A stretch of 64,000 nt of DNA, taken from the NCBI GenBank assembly GCA_023653785.1, contig JAMKCH010012622.1, positions 1 through 64,000 of the forward strand, read 5' to 3'. The position numbers and the translations under genes are program-made. Source of the DNA: Ophioderma brevispina (Eukaryota; Echinodermata; Ophiuroidea; Amphilepidida; Ophiodermatidae). A model generated the notes under the pieces. The model had not been told where the DNA came from and did no database searches. It worked only from the letters and a program-made list of their open reading frames with translations. Positions 1 to 13,033 of this stretch are shown one piece after another (position 1 is the stretch's first letter; every line of letters starts with the position of its first letter).

Positions 1-277
1 CATTGCAGTAATTTAAATTAAGAAGCCACTGATCTCTCTGACAAAAAATATAGTTGCCATTTGTTAGTACTGATAAGAACGCAAAAAATTGGGCTGAAAG
101 TGAGGTCCTCTTGGTTCGGCGGTACATGGGTATGCGATCATATTTTGGAGTGTCATGATTTTGATTTGGTAATACGTTGTAGATGAAGAGAGTTTTGATA
201 TAGAGAGTAAGAGTTAATAAATTTCATGGTGCCTATTAGCTTTTTTATCTAACTTGTAATATTTCTTTCCATTTCAG

Positions 278-448
278 ATCAATTGCAAGAGTGACGTGTG
301 GTCTAGGTTGCATTCTCTATTACAATGGGTAGGACGCACTCCTTCCAGAGATAACCATACACTGGTCAAACTACAAGCCATATGTGAATCCGCAACATGA
401 GATTGCATTTCCAGACATAGAAACTAAAGTTATACTGGATGTTTGAAA
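278..448 (+). CDS. TTK: TTK exon: kinase subdomains IX-X
   Basis: The acceptor is a pyrimidine-rich tract ending in CAG at 275-277 and the donor is GTAAGTG at 449. Read across three frames, the exon gives INCKSDVWS, then GCILYY, then GRT, then NHTLVKLQAICE, then DPQHEIAFPDIETKVILDV (after dropping one extra A near 393). This order is that of the activation-segment-to-helix-G part of TTK. At least four indels are needed: about two bases are missing after SDVWS, there is disorder around 325-350, one A is extra in the GAATCC stretch, and one T is missing before the final AAA. No single frame is open throughout. The fit to TTK is clear from wording and order, but whether the indels are real cannot be decided from one sequence. 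Confidence 0.85.
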
Positions 449-570
449 GTAAGTGTAAAAACTAATGAACAGGGCATGTTAAGTTTTAATAAGATCTTGG
501 TGTGAATATTTAATATATAATAATCTTTCCTGGAAATAGCCAGCGCACACAAGGTTGAAAAAAAAAACGT

Positions 571-650
571 GCACTTGGCCGATTTCGAAACCGCGACCGT
601 CCAATACCACACGTTGCTTCTAACCACTGAGCTTATCACGTCTGGTTGGT
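571..650 (-). mobile_element. tRNA-derived SINE head (relic)
   Basis: Read on the minus strand, an A-box-like TAAGCTCAGTGG is followed about 40 bases later by a B-box-like GGTTTCGAAATC, as in a Pol III internal promoter. The acceptor stem does not pair, so this is not a working tRNA gene. A short A-run on the plus strand lies next to it. Confidence 0.5.
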
Positions 651-1159
651 AGAGAGCGATAGTATCATCTATGGTGTTGGGTCCGAAAGAGGTCATTCGC
701 TTTCTCCACTAGAAAGCGTGTGTTTACGTCAGTACTTTCAATTCATGCAAATCTCGCGATATAATTTGCTGCGGACCTTAAATAACGCACTGACGTCACT
801 GACTCGAGGAAGATAATGCACTTTATATACGTTCATACCTTACTGCATTGCAGTGCACTAAATTTACTGCAATGTTTCTGGTTACTCCACTGCAGTCGTA
901 ATTGATTTACTGCAGGTCAACCCGGGTCACTGCGGGTCACAGGTTTGTGGTGAAATCCTTCCCACACCATATGGCGCATAGGGCGGTTTCTTATCTCAGG
1001 TCTTTAACCCTAGGCCACACGCCGGCCAAGTGCAGTGAAAGCTAGAGTAGGGGTTAGTCTTCTGGTAGCTCTGTTTGTTGATGACTTCCCTCCTCCATTC
1101 TCTAAATGCCGAATGCCTGACAAGAATACAGTAGGTTACCATTTTTTTAAACTCTTTGG

Positions 1160-1237
1160 TATATAACCCAGGATCTGAACCTACAACTAACTGGCGAGGC
1201 GTACCCCTTCACCACTAGGCCAGCACGTTATAAAAAA
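1160..1237 (-). mobile_element. tRNA-derived SINE head (relic)
   Basis: The minus strand shows an A-box TGGCCTAGTGG and a B-box GGTTCAGATCC about 45 bases apart. The flanks do not close into a tRNA acceptor stem. It is a separate family from the 571-650 relic judging by the sequence between the boxes. Confidence 0.55.
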
Positions 1238-1869
1238 GTCGGTTCCCAGGTGTGAATGTTTATATACTTGCAAACAGGTTGAGAAATATGCAATATGGAG
1301 AAAGTGAATAAAGTAAATAAGTGAATAATTTATTTACCAATTTGGGTTTCTTAGGAAATTTTGCTGCATGCTCTGTACTGCCTTGGAATGCAGTATGAGG
1401 CGTCCCTATGTGAGATGTTTTTACTGCATTGCGTTGCACTGAATTTAGGTAAATATAAATGGACCTTTAGGGATCAAGCCATCCGAGCATGTTGCAGATT
1501 ACTGAATTCCTAATGAATTGTGGCACCTGAACAATAAAAAGTTTAACACAGAGGCATATCTTGTACATACAGTCGTTCGTTTCGTTCGTGTCCACAAGTC
1601 ATTCTAATTGCTGTGGTGTTCATGATTTATTCAACTGTGTAAAGCTGATCCTGGGGCGCGTTTATCTTGATACGGACGCTTCGAATATGGCCCTCTTTTT
1701 TGCACTGGTGGCGGATTTGGAACGTCAGGGGTTTACACCCTCTCTTATTCGTACACTGACTGCGATGTACATGTACGTTTGGGACTCTCTATTTTAATGT
1801 ACCCGGACACACAGCTTTAACGTCCCCTCCGAGTACGGGTTGCTTTCATGATTCATTTGCCCCATTCCA

Positions 1870-2055
1870 AGTGAACATGAGGAGAGGCGGGTATTCTGTA
1901 TTGAATCAATAGCTCGTATACAGATTAAATCCCAGATTGAGCACCCGAGTGAATCCCAGCTAGTGACCCCCAAAAACCGGATTCGAACCGGGTATTTTTG
2001 TTTTGGTATATTTGCGCCTAGGCAAGCACCCAACCACTAACCACGCTCTCCCACT
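1870..2055 (-). mobile_element. tRNA-derived SINE with body
   Basis: The minus strand starts GGGAGAGCGTGGTTAGTGG, an A-box-like stretch, with a perfect B-box GGTTCGAATCC about 60 bases later. The longer spacing comes from an A-rich insertion. About 100 bases of SINE body follow, ending near 1870. Confidence 0.6.
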
Positions 2056-2493
2056 TTGGACATAACTGGACATACGTGAAAAGTTCAACTGATTCATAGG
2101 TTAAAATGTGGGATCTGGATCCCTCATTTGTTTGATGAGGCCAAAGGTCACATGCCACGGGCAAGGTCTGTTAGTCAACTTTTAAGATAGGCCTGGGAGG
2201 CCCACAGCTTCTATTCCTTTGGATATCACGAGTGCAAAAGCCAGAACTGCTACAATTCTAGTTAATGTGCAAGTTTTCCCCCTCCCCATTAACTTGTCTA
2301 CAGGGTCCGCGCCTATTGGAAGTGTGGGAGGCTACGAAATAGTACTACTACTATACTCCTCTAATCTACAACAGCTACTGTATAGTAGAGGGGTACTTGT
2401 TGTATTAATTTTGATTTCCTTTTTGTGGTGTCATGTCTCAACAACTCCTTACACATATTATCAGTGATTTTTTTGCCTTCCATTTTCCGATAG

Positions 2494-2581
2494 AAATCCT
2501 GATCACGCAGCCACCGCGACAGAACCCTCCATCCAGGAGTCCTTAACCATCCAGATTTGAAATCAAGTGACAACAACAACA
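2494..2581 (+). CDS. TTK: TTK exon: kinase subdomain XI and end of C-lobe
   Basis: The acceptor is TTTTCCGATAG before 2494 and the donor GTAAGG at 2582. The exon reads, over shifted frames, CLI, then RPSIQE, then LNHPDLKSSDNNN. This matches the subdomain XI arginine segment and the HPxL that closes the TTK kinase domain. One base is missing in GAGTCCTTAACC (expected GAGCTCCTTAAC), and the bases around 2503-2525 that should give RDPxQ are scrambled. The exon ends in phase 1 and joins exon 3 to give a lysine codon, which supports the splice sites. The exon is certain enough as TTK, its exact frame is not. Confidence 0.8.
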
Positions 2582-3242
2582 GTAAGGATGTTTAGAGTTG
2601 ATCAATAAGTTTTATTTTATTACAATCACTTCAAGTAGAAAACATATTTTTACATACAAAAATGAAACATCATAGAAATATAACAAAAATAAAAGGATTA
2701 AGAGATTTAGCTTGCGGATGATCTCACAATTGATTTTTGATCGGGAGGGGCAATGTAAGACATGCCAACCTAACAGCAACAGCGAATTCAAAACGGCATA
2801 ACGTCCGGTGTAACCCAAGTATCGTCTTTTCAAGAATTTACGGTAGGGAGAGTAGTCCTTAACGCAGAGGGATGACTAAAGCTTGCCTGGTCATGACACA
2901 TTTTCAGCATTTGGACAAGCCTCAAATAGCCAGCGGCAAACAGGGGCATTTTTTGTTAAAAGTTGCTCCTGTTTTCCCTGGGAATAGCAGTAACCAGGGG
3001 CAATTTCCTGATAACCAGGGGCAATTTCAAAAAACATCAAATACTTCTAGTCTAGATACTTGATTTTACCTTAAGTCCTGTTTATCATTACCCTTACCTT
3101 AATACAGTAACAATTTAACACTATACATTTGGATACACTATTTACTTTATGTAAGTTTACTACCATTATCACATCTCAGATTTAGTTGGACGTCCAGGGG
3201 TCCGCCTTAATATTTTTTGAACAGGGATGCAGTTCCTCTTAA

Positions 3243-3574
3243 AGTCCATGGCCGATTGCTATAGCCTCTTCCCCAGAAGCCCAGATTTTTACCGGAAGTA
3301 GTCACATTTGTATCAAGACTACTATTTTTCTCATTTACCCTGTGAAATCTTAGGCCAAAGGATGTTTTTGCTTGGCAGTAGATGAGCGAAAATGTCCCCC
3401 AATTTGGTCGCCCAATATTAATTTACACAGTAACTCTATGGGCTTACGACATCACGTTTTCTGCTCTCACATGAAAACGCTTTGAAATATCATCTCGAAA
3501 CTTTACAGGTGGGGTTTTTTGGTTGAAATCCAATCTATCAAGATGAACTTCATATCCTTATCGGGCCAGCCCCT
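3243..3574. mobile_element. TTAA-flanked MITE (TTAAAGG family 1)
   Basis: The right end reads GCCCCT followed by TTAA (3575-3578) and the left end is TTAA (3239-3242) then AGTCC. Interior stretches, such as the inverse of the segment near 22400-22480 and the end near 22500-22620, match the family 1 copy at 21363-22620. The left inverted repeat is degraded. Confidence 0.6.
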
Positions 3575-5889
3575 TTAAGGTTAAATCCAGTTTTCTTGGT
3601 GACTTACACCTCCTATCACTACATCCTTCGGACCTATTATTGGTCACTGGCAAGTCACCAAAGCACCACCTGAGCGGAGGCCTGATGTTTCTATACCATA
3701 ACCCCGATCTACTCAGGTATAGGGGCAGTAGTACTTTACAGCAAGTGAGGGTGTACAGTGTACAGGCATGGTCACCAGGTCATGACCATTGGTCACTGAA
3801 TTATGTTTCTGGTTGTTTGAAGACCTAGTCTAATGTTATATGTAACACAATGCAATAATATTTGTCTATGACATGATCTGACCACTTGAAGAATGTCCAA
3901 ATCATTAATGGTGGTTTGTTTTAGGCGTTTTCAAAGGTGCTTTCGTTTAGAAGTATTAAAGCAGTTGAAATGTCCAGTCCTATTCTTTTGTACATAATGG
4001 GCGTTCAAAAACTTACCATTGTCCTTATTACATGTTCTACATGGTCAATTTTCATATCTATGTTGCAAACATAGCACTGATTAATTCACGAAATTGAAAT
4101 ATTTTCCAGTAGTTTAATAACTATTTATGCATAAGAAAAAGTTTATTAACTCGTTAACTGCATACTATTTGTCAGCCACAAACTTTATTGATTTTACACT
4201 GCGCCCACCTTCACTGTTTGGAGTGGGTCCCAACCCCACACTTGCCCCACCCTTTTGTCCAAAGCCCCTTTTTACCAGCAGCCTCTGGTACCCCCTCCCG
4301 TTTACCAAACATGCCACACGGCACCCTTTTTACCAGCAGCCTCATCTTGTACCCCACCCTTTTTAACACTAATCAGGCCGCTTTTTACTCCACCGACTCT
4401 TGTACCCGCCCATAATTACCTAACATTTCCAAGCTCCTGCCATTTTGTCTACACAAACATCAGCATTCTTAGTCTTAAAGAATTTGTGAAATTGTTATGC
4501 AATTCACAAATCAACTCCAACTAACATAAACAAGGTCAGTGGGCCGCGTTCCATGAATGACAATAGTAGTGAATAAATTTATAATACATTCCTAGTTCAC
4601 ACTGAGTTTCATCATTAACACGGTGACTTTATTGTTAACCCACCCTTTTATGAAAACACCTTTGTACCAGAAGTTGCCACCCACCCTTTTGGTCGATTCG
4701 CCATGCCATGATACCCAGGAACCACCACACCCTATCGATGTGTCGAATTCGACTACTACCTCGCCAAACAGCGTCATTTAGTGTTGGGAGCCGTGCACTA
4801 ACTTAGAATAAGGGCTCAGCTCAGAACTGTCATTTCTGTATTTTGTATCGAATAAAATACATGGAATAAAGTTCTTGAAAATGTGCACAGAAACTTGTCC
4901 TTTGAATGATATGTTCGGGACTGAAACCGTACGATTAAAATTCTTAACGTAGCGTTTTCCATTCAACCAATTCTACCCGCCGCGCGCGCGCCGCCAGGGG
5001 GGGGGGTTGGGGTGCGAGAAAAAAATCAAACTTTGATCACCAGTGTTGTTTTGTCCTTTTGTTCCTTGACCTGAAGCCGTGTTCTACAAAAAGGCTTGGG
5101 CTAAGGTCAATAATGTTGTCAATAATTGCTGTCATAAGGGCTTATACGTGCCCTGATTGGTTATTAATAGAATTATATTAATCTATGTCCGTTGATGTCC
5201 GATAACATTTTTCAAGCTTTTTATCTAACAATTGTATGTACAGTATTTCAACTGTTTTGTAACATGAAAGCGACACATTTTTACGAAATTATTCCTTTCT
5301 AGCACTGCTAGCAATCGTTTCATCGGCAAGTGTATATCGGCAAATTCAGTTCTTTTCCCGATCACCGATTCAGAACCGATTAACCAATATTGGTCAGATT
5401 TATAAACCCCGATCGATCCAGCTACACCATTGATGACCGGCATAATCCTTCATTGGTTATTCTCAGTAAAAGGGTTTATGAAAATATTACTACTATCATC
5501 TCAGCTTGAGACGGCCCGGAAGCGGAAAAAAAAAACAAAAAGCCAAAAAATACACCACTTGAATACTCAAAGACAAGGTTGATAACATTATCAATCGCAA
5601 CTATTAAATATCACGGACAATTTTTATAAGTTTTCCTGTTGAATTATTCAGCTCACGGGCGCATTTTTACAATGTACATTTGCGCCTGGCTACTATTTTT
5701 TCGCCGTTCCCAGGCGCATTTGCAGGCTTTACTGGCGCAAATTTGCGCCCTTGCGCCCGTTATTTTGAGGCTTGCATTTGGAAATCCCAAATGCCCAAAT
5801 CAAGCAGGTTGTGTCCTGCTCCCCTGTCTCAGATAGAGCAACATAAAAAAAATGATTTTAAATCTTTATTGAATTATGCATGCACAGCT

Positions 5890-6490
5890 TTCCCCTACTT
5901 TCCCTGGGGATTCCCTCTAGCTGTGGAGAAATTTGTTACATGAGCTGCAAATATTTAAGCTTATCTTGGGAAAGTTGTACATTGTTTTTTTTGCAGCTTG
6001 GCTGGGAATTCCCTCTTTCAATTGGAAATTCAGTAGATGACCTGCAGATAGCCCAGCTTAGCTTGGGAAAGCTGTACCCAACAGTTTCAATATGTGACCC
6101 ACATCATGGCCACATTGAGTTGTGTGTGGGCAGCTTTTCCCAGCTTGGCCGGGGATTCCCTCTTTCTATGGGAAATTTTGTATATGGCCTGCAGATAGCC
6201 CAGCTTAGCTGGGAGAAAGCTGTACTAATGGGGCCCATATTGGGTTGGGTGTGGGCAGCATTTCCCAGCTTGGCTGGGGATTCCCTCTTTCTATGGTAAA
6301 TTAAATATGTGGCCTGCAGATAGCCCAGCTTAGCTGGGAGAAAGCTGTACTATGGGGCCCATATTATTAAGTTGGGTGTGGGCAGCTTTTCCCTGCTTGG
6401 CCGGGGATTCCCTCTTTCTATGGGAAATTTAGTACATGACCTGCAGATAACCCAGCTTAGCTGGGAGAAAGCTTACCCAATAGTTTCAAT
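5890..6490. repeat. Imperfect ~125-bp tandem repeat, about 5 units
   Basis: The phrase CAGCTTAGCTGGGAGAAAGC or close variants recurs at about 5956, 6054, 6201, 6326 and 6453. Each is linked to GGGGATTCCCTCTTTC and to CCTGCAGATAGCC. The 139-codon open frame over 5880-6299 is a by-product of the period and is not taken as a gene. Confidence 0.85.
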
Positions 6491-6608
6491 TTGGGGCCTA
6501 AATCTTAAAGGTTGCCTGTTCAAATCTAGTCAGGTGCACTTTTTTTGTTAACGTTTATGTGCACTGGGTTAATGTTTTTTGTGTCGTAGTTTCTTACCAA
6601 ACAAACAC

Positions 6609-6810
6609 ACAAGGTTTAGAATATCGGGTGCATACTTATGCAGATGCGGTAGTGGAGTGAGAGCGCCCATACCCAGTTATGTTTGGGAATGTGACCGCAT
6701 AATTTCAAAGTCCATTCAATCGATATTGGTCACATTCCTGAACAAGGCTGGGCATTAGCGCCCTTGCTGCATTACTGCATCAGCATGCGCCCAGTTTTCT
6801 AAACCTTGTT
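6609..6810. repeat. Foldback (imperfect palindrome, ~200 bp)
   Basis: The left arm (AAGGTTTAGAA, then ATGCAGATGCGG, then GGGAATGTGACC) is repeated in inverse on the right (GGTCACATTCC, then TGCATCAGCATGCGC, then TTCTAAACCTT). The loop is short, near 6700-6725. It is probably a MITE, but no target duplication was identified. Confidence 0.7.
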
Positions 6811-7670
6811 TCAAGACAGCCAAATCTCTGGCTTGTTTCAAGCACTGTGCAATGCCTCTCTTTTTGTCTCGTTTTGACAATGTGTGATGTGGTATATCAA
6901 AACCAGGCGGAATTGGGCAGGAGATGGAATTTGAGTTCATTGTAAAATATCAAAACAGACTTTGTACTGAGCATTGCTTTTTCTTTCATCTCAAAGTAGA
7001 TAACTGGATTTATGGAATTTTGAAATTTAATTTCCCAAAATGTACAAAATGAGAAAAAGCCCACAAGTTAAAAGTAATAAAGAACTACTAGGCGGTCCCT
7101 GTGTTTAGCGATTACCTGGCTTTTTCGAAGTACTACTTGTTTGAAAACCATTTTTCACAATTACCCGGCTTGTGGGATACATATCCGCTAACCAATTGAA
7201 CTTGATCTGGCCGGGCCCAAGCTACACCCATCCACCAAATTTTATTAGTGTATGACCCCCGACCTCTGAGAAAAAGGGCGGACAGACACACAGACCGATA
7301 CATGTGGCCTATTATAGTATAGATATTGGAAAATAAAAGTAATGTCTGTCAAAAAATATTCTTTATAATGGAATTTTAATTTCAAATTTTTACAGCATAT
7401 TTTTAACATAGCAAGACTCAAAAAATTTGTAAAAAAACTCAATTTTCACACAAATCACCCTTTGCCTCATGGTGGCCTCTTTCTCCATTTAGATCCTTGT
7501 TCACTTCCGCCTCGTTTTCATATATCATGTCACATAACCAAAGAGAGGCTTAGAGAGGTTGGCCCAATGTGACCATCCCACATCAGGCCAGGATATGGCA
7601 ATTAAGGAACGGGTGTATCTGATTTGTTAGAGCAATTTGAGTTGGCAAATGTGCAGTGTAACTTGCAATA

Positions 7671-7851
7671 CACTGCGCTCTCGATAGCTACCCTCCGCGA
7701 CCTTACTTTTGGGCACAATGTCTCATTTTGGGCCCACCAGAAACCTCTAATAACCACATTAAAATTTCGCTAACCTGCGAAAAATCCGCGCCGATAGCGC
7801 GCCCTATTTTTCGGGCAACTCACCGCCCATCGCGCAGTGAGTCGTCTTATC
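7671..7851. repeat. DIRS-A left inverted terminal repeat
   Basis: The inverse of this segment is found at 16083-16280. Both share GATAAGACGAC, GGGCGGTGAGTTGCCCGA, GCGCGCTATCGG, TAGCGAAATTTT and GTAAGGTCGCGGAGGGTA in the same order. The outer 40 bases are copied again in inverse at 15901-15939. Confidence 0.9.
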
Positions 7852-9451
7852 AAATTTGTTTCTTCTTCTCCAAATGGGAGCATGCTTATCGCTGACGATA
7901 CCCTTGAATAATTCTTTCCAATCTGCCGGCAATTAGCTGCACTGACGAGAAAGAAACGTCATTCGAGCACATAAGTATCCTTAGCCAAACCGTAGCCTAA
8001 GAGTTTTGTTGTTATTCGGCGAGTTAGATGTACTTTTCGATGTTTTTATCTCGCCGTACATCGAATTGTATACATGTAGAGAACCGCCTATCCTAGCCCC
8101 GAGATTTGTGGGGTCCCCTCTTATAAATCCACTTCTATCCGCCGTCTTTATGACTAGACACTTTTTTTCCTGACGAACGGGTGTTACAGCTTTCTCTCAC
8201 CTGTTTAATTGATCAGGCTAGGGCCCAGAAAAGTGTAAACAAATGCTAGCCGTATATACCGCCATGTTGAGTATTTGTATGGTAAGTCGTCGTGCCTAAA
8301 AACGTGGTTTTTATTATGCCGTTTGGTCCAAAAAATTGATATTATTTTTAGGTATGGTAAAAAAGGTCCTTAATCGATCTTTTCAGGCTGATATTCCATG
8401 TTTTACTTTCAGGTATGGGCGCCTGTTGGTTCCATAATCATTTTGGTGTTTCTTGCTTGTGCCCCCTGGGACTCGCTCCCCCCACCCCGGGGCCTATCCC
8501 TAGGGGTGTGGGGGTGTTCCTGGGGTCCCGTAGAGGGATTTTGGGTCAGGTTTAGTCAGATTGGGGGGGGGTCACCCCAAATGGGACCATGCCACTTATT
8601 TTGGATTTTTTACTGAGAGTCTCCCCATCGACTAGGAGGCTTGGGACGGATCTAAACGTGCTTTGGACCCCCGGCCTCAAACGGAAGTGGGCCAAAATTA
8701 GGTCTTCCTGTCCAGGTCCCTGGGTTTTCTTTTTCTGGGCCCGGGCGGGCCCAGGTTCTCCCTTTTGAGTTCGGGAAGGTTGGGGACCTTTTCCCATCTC
8801 TATCCAATCCCAGGCCCGCCCCCCCCCCTTGTATTGCTCGTGTACCAAAAAAGGTTCCGCGGGGGAGGGGGGGTCGAAGGGTCGCTGGATTCCTATACTC
8901 GATGCGGAAGGCAGGTCGGGGCTTTACCACACAAATACACCCCTAACCATCCCATGATCCGGGTTCAGTAGCGAGTCCACCCCTTGACCCCCCCCACTCA
9001 AATCCTGTCGGTCGCTCCTCCGTCCCGGTGGTGGGGATGATGGGTGCTGGATGCCTATAAACTTGGAAGGCGGAAGGTTCGGATGGCTTAACCGCCCCAT
9101 ACCATCCCATTATCGAGTTTAACATAGAAGTCCGCCCCTATCCCCCCTCCCTCCCTCCTCACAGAGGTCGGGACTTGGGTAGAGGTCTGGACACGGTCCG
9201 AGGGTCTCTCTCCCTCCCGTCGGGCTTACAGGGAGGAGGGGGGCCCCCTTCCATAGTCGGGGAAACTCTAGGGGCCGCCCACGGGAATCCCGGTCGATAG
9301 GCTAGAGAGTTTCTTCTTCGCGGGCCGGGTCTTGTCACATTTTATTTTTGGGGGGGTACCCCTCGCTCTTCATCGTTCTTCTTCGCCCGGGTACTATTCC
9401 TGGTAATTTCCTTAATTCATTTTACGATCGGACCAATCAAGCAACACCACT

Positions 9452-12400
9452 ATGGACTCCAACCAAGTCAAAAAGCCAGATGCAAACTGCAAGTGGTTTT
9501 CCTGTCGAGCATGGACCCCCAGCCTGTGTGCGGTGGTGCAGGAAATGCACCCGTACAACCGGTGCACCAGTCGATAAAAGTGGACAGACGACAGTGGCAA
9601 GCCTTTGATGTACGTAGGACATCCCTCAAGGCCAAACAGGCCAAGTCCCGTGAGACCTTAGCGCTGGTGGGGGGCCGTCCTAAGGGACTAGGGGACCCCC
9701 AATCTCCCCATGTTGTCCTCCTACGAAGCCACTCTCGCTGCCCGTTATCAGGGAGTCTTTTTCCCTCCGCGCGCCCCCACGGGAAAGCAGCAGAGGGAAA
9801 GACCCAAAGGCTCCCCCCTCACCACCCTGACGTCCGCAACCCGGGTTCTTATCTCCCGCCTTTTTCCTAATAGGTCTCTAAGAGAACTCCCCGGGTGCGC
9901 GGTCTCTAAGAAGGATCCCCCGGGTTCGCCCCACCAGCTTTAGCTGGGTCCGGTCGAATGACAAGAAGGAGATCCAGTCACAAAAGACCGCGACGTCATG
10001 CCTTCCAGAGGCCGACCCAAAAAGGCGCCCGACGGCAACGTGGGTCGAGGAGCGCCCGACCACGGTGATCCCTGGACCAGTTCCCTCGAGGGCAGCCCCC
10101 CAAGGCCACCCAGGTCTAGCTCACGGTCCAAGCAGGTGCCCAGGTCGGGCTCAGGTCTGGACCACCGCCCGACCAAGGTAATCTCTGGACCAGCTCCCCC
10201 GCGGTCGGCTCTCGAGCCCAGCCCCACGGTTCGAGCTCACGGTCGGGATGCCCAGGTCGTGGTCGAACCCAGGGTCGGAGACCCGACCAGGTCGTTTCCT
10301 ATCCCTCTCCCTGAGACAGGCATTTCAAGGCCAGTCCCAGGTCGAAGCTCACGGTCGGGGAGGACCCAGTCATGGTCGAAACCTAAGGTCGGAGACCCGA
10401 CCAGTCCGCTCCCTAGACCAGCCCTGGAGGGCAGGCATTCCAAGCCAGTCCCAGGTCGAGCCTCCTGGTCTGGAGTGGAGCTCAGAAACGGGACCACACG
10501 ACCATGGTGAACCCGGGATCAGCACTCCCGAGGGCGGGCTTTGAAGGCCCACCACAGGTCGAGGTCTTGATCCAGCCGGGGACCCATGCCGAGACCAGGG
10601 CTCAGGGCTTCCCTCAAGAGGCCGGAACATCCACTGCCTCGTCTGACCCAAACCACCTCACCCCAATGGGTAACTGTATTCTTAATCTATTGCGACAGCT
10701 GTCAGAACCCTCTGTCATGGGGCAGCTCTCCCTCATCCTGGAGGGATTAGAGCCGAACGGAGGGCTTGCCACCAAAATGCAAGCTCCCCCGAACGAGCTG
10801 AGCTTCGCCGGCTAAGAAAAAGGGCCGCCTCCCACAGGGTCATGAGGACGCTATTAGCATTGATGCTAGCGAAAGCCGAGCTCGTTTTTCGGGGGATGAG
10901 TCCGTCCACCTCCCCTCCTCCCACAAGGGGAGAGGAATGGAGCTGATTCCGACGGAGAGACCCTCCCCGCTCCTCCGTCCGGGATGGTTGTCTACGTCCC
11001 ACCCTTACAAACGACCACAACAACATGCAGGTCGGAAGTGAGGGTTGACCCGAACCTCGGGTCGTAGCCCCGCCCGGAATTTCCAGGACGGGACAAGGCG
11101 TCGATCTGGTCCCCGTGACAGAACCCAGTCCCCCGACCATATATAACAGATCCTATCTTGTCCACCTTCCACGTCTAGTGTACGAACCTGGTCTCCCTCC
11201 GACCCGTACGGTCTACGGGAGATCAACCCAACCTCCCGATCGGCCCCCCACAAGGGCCTAGACGGGAGGCTGGGTGGGGGGCCGAGCTTAACGCCGTTCC
11301 CCTCTGTAAGTGGCAAGGCCCTCACGGTGAAACCATGTCCCTGCCCTCCTCATTCCTCCCACAAAGTGGTGAGAAAACAGGCAATCGGACCAAACCGCAG
11401 AGCCGTTCCTGCCCCTTGGGCGAAATCACACCCTGGGCCTCTTAATGGCCAGGGTCCTTCACTCTGCAGGCTACTCCGACTGCACGGCCATCACGCCCTC
11501 CGCCGAGACCGCACCCCAGGGGTCGCAGGTCCCCGCGATGAGACCCTCCCTCCCACATGATCGTCAATCACCGGCACCTTCAGCCGGATGAGCAGAGGCC
11601 GGATTGAACGCTTCGCATGGGATACGAGACCCCATTGCAGAGCCTGGGCGACCCTCCAGGGTCCCGCATCGTCTTACGAGTCGTTGGAAGGTCCGCTGCC
11701 GCACCGCTTCTAACCACTAGAGTTTTCTGCCCATTTTTCGTGCGGTCGGTCCTCTCGACGCCGCGCTGGCGTCTGAGTTTAAATCTCCCGCAGGTGGGGT
11801 CAGATCGCGGGTGACGCCCCGTCCGCCCAAGCCTCCGCTCAATGCCTTTCATACCTCTGGCAAGGGATCTTAAGACCAGCATTGACTCGGTTCACACCGA
11901 GGGGAAGGTGGACAGGATCCCCCCTGGTTAGGGACAGCCTTCCCGGAGCGGGAAGAGCACACTCCCTACCCGGTTACTCCCTACCCGCCTACCCGCCTAG
12001 AGCCTGCCTTCCGGCAGTTGTCTCGGGACCGGTACTCGGGATGCGGCCCCCTTCAGACTCCCCCCCCAGCGGTCGAGGGCGCTGGGGGTAAATCTCGAGC
12101 CCCCGCCTTATTCCGGGTTCAACCATGGAATAAGGAGGCGTGAAGCGGCGAGCTCCGAGCGTTTGACTCCCTTGCTAGGGACGGCCTTCGCCGATCAACG
12201 CCAGCAGTTGGTTGTTTTTTTTTCGCCACCTGGCAACGGTCCCTGACGGAACCGACAGGTCCCGCTTTCCAAGCCCGTCCCGCCACTGATAGGACGATCA
12301 ACGTGGTGTCGACCCTTAATCACCTGGTCGCCGAGCCATTTCGCTCGTATAGCGGCCAAGTCAGTGAGATCTAGATGCCACCTGGCTCCAAAGCCTTGAA

Positions 12401-12724
12401 CTTCATTCACGGACTCCCGTGCATGCTCGAGGCGCCCCTGGGGAAAGAACCTTTTCGGAGGTCAATAGCCTGCCCTCCAGACTAAAACTGGAGCGAAAGA
12501 ACCACTTGTTTCGGCGACAAAAGCCGGGTCCTCAGGCGCTCAGGAAGCAGGACAGGGAAGCCGACAGCCCTTTCGGGGAGCCGAGGCCCAAAGCCGCCGG
12601 ACCCTCAATGGGGCTGTCTCAGCAGCCTCTAAACCCCCCTACCAGGCTAATAAAGCCCCCCCAGAAAACCAGGGAGGTAGCTTCTTCTTCTGGCGGTAAA
12701 AGCGGGGGTAAAAACCACCCGTAA
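9452..12724 (+). pseudogene. DIRS-A gag-like region (broken)
   Basis: The likely start is the ATG at 9452 (MDSNQVKKPDANCKWFSC), which parallels the MDS start and Cys-rich opening of DIRS-B gag. The frame breaks after about 40 codons. Between 9998 and 10550 lies an arginine/serine/proline-rich, internally repeated segment (GRSSRSGR, VGDPTRS) like the RS-rich gag of DIRS-B. The C-terminal part, about 12380-12724, ends in a lysine/proline-rich tail, and an NLFGGQ-like phrase near 12440 matches DLFGGQ of DIRS-B. Gag of DIRS elements binds RNA and forms particles. That is family knowledge, not visible here. No continuous frame spans the region. Confidence 0.6.
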
Positions 12725-12829
12725 GAGACAGAGACTTAGAGGTAAACCCAAAGGGCGAGGCCAGCCCCAAGGCCGCGGGGGTCAAGGCGGCCGCACAGTC
12801 GCTTTATTACACCCAACACATGCCATCTC

Positions 12830-12945
12830 GCCCACCAGTGGGTAGGCGGTCCGCCTCATTGAGTTTGCGGAGCGTGGGCAGGATTGAACCTGGGACCCTT
12901 GGGTCCTAGATGGTGGTAACCCACCCACGGTACCGCCGAGAGTTC
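12830..12945 (-). mobile_element. Possible tRNA-derived SINE between gag and RT of DIRS-A
   Basis: The minus strand carries GGTTCAATCC, a good B-box, and about 40 bases before it a weak A-box-like ACCGTGGGTGGGTTACC. It lies between the gag end and the RT start. It could be a chance match in GC-rich DNA. Confidence 0.4.
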
Positions 12946-13033
12946 ACAGCCTGCCTCCCCCATTCAGAGGGTTGAGGTTCACCCCTCTTCCAAGAGACAA
13001 ACGGCCAAGCTGGACGCGCTCCTGCAGAGTTAG

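Larger units (their letters stand above)
449..2493 (+). other. TTK intron 1
   Basis: Non-coding stretch between the first two TTK exons. It holds three tRNA-derived SINE relics on the minus strand (near 571-650, 1160-1237 and 1880-2055) and no convincing ORF. The short ORFs here overlap the SINE relics or are chance. Confidence 0.7.

Noticed and set aside
1160..2055. Genuine tRNA genes
   Set aside because: A- and B-boxes are present but the acceptor stems do not pair; these are SINE heads.
5880..6299. 139-codon ORF of a secreted repeat protein
   Set aside because: The open frame follows the 125-bp tandem repeat and is broken in the next unit.
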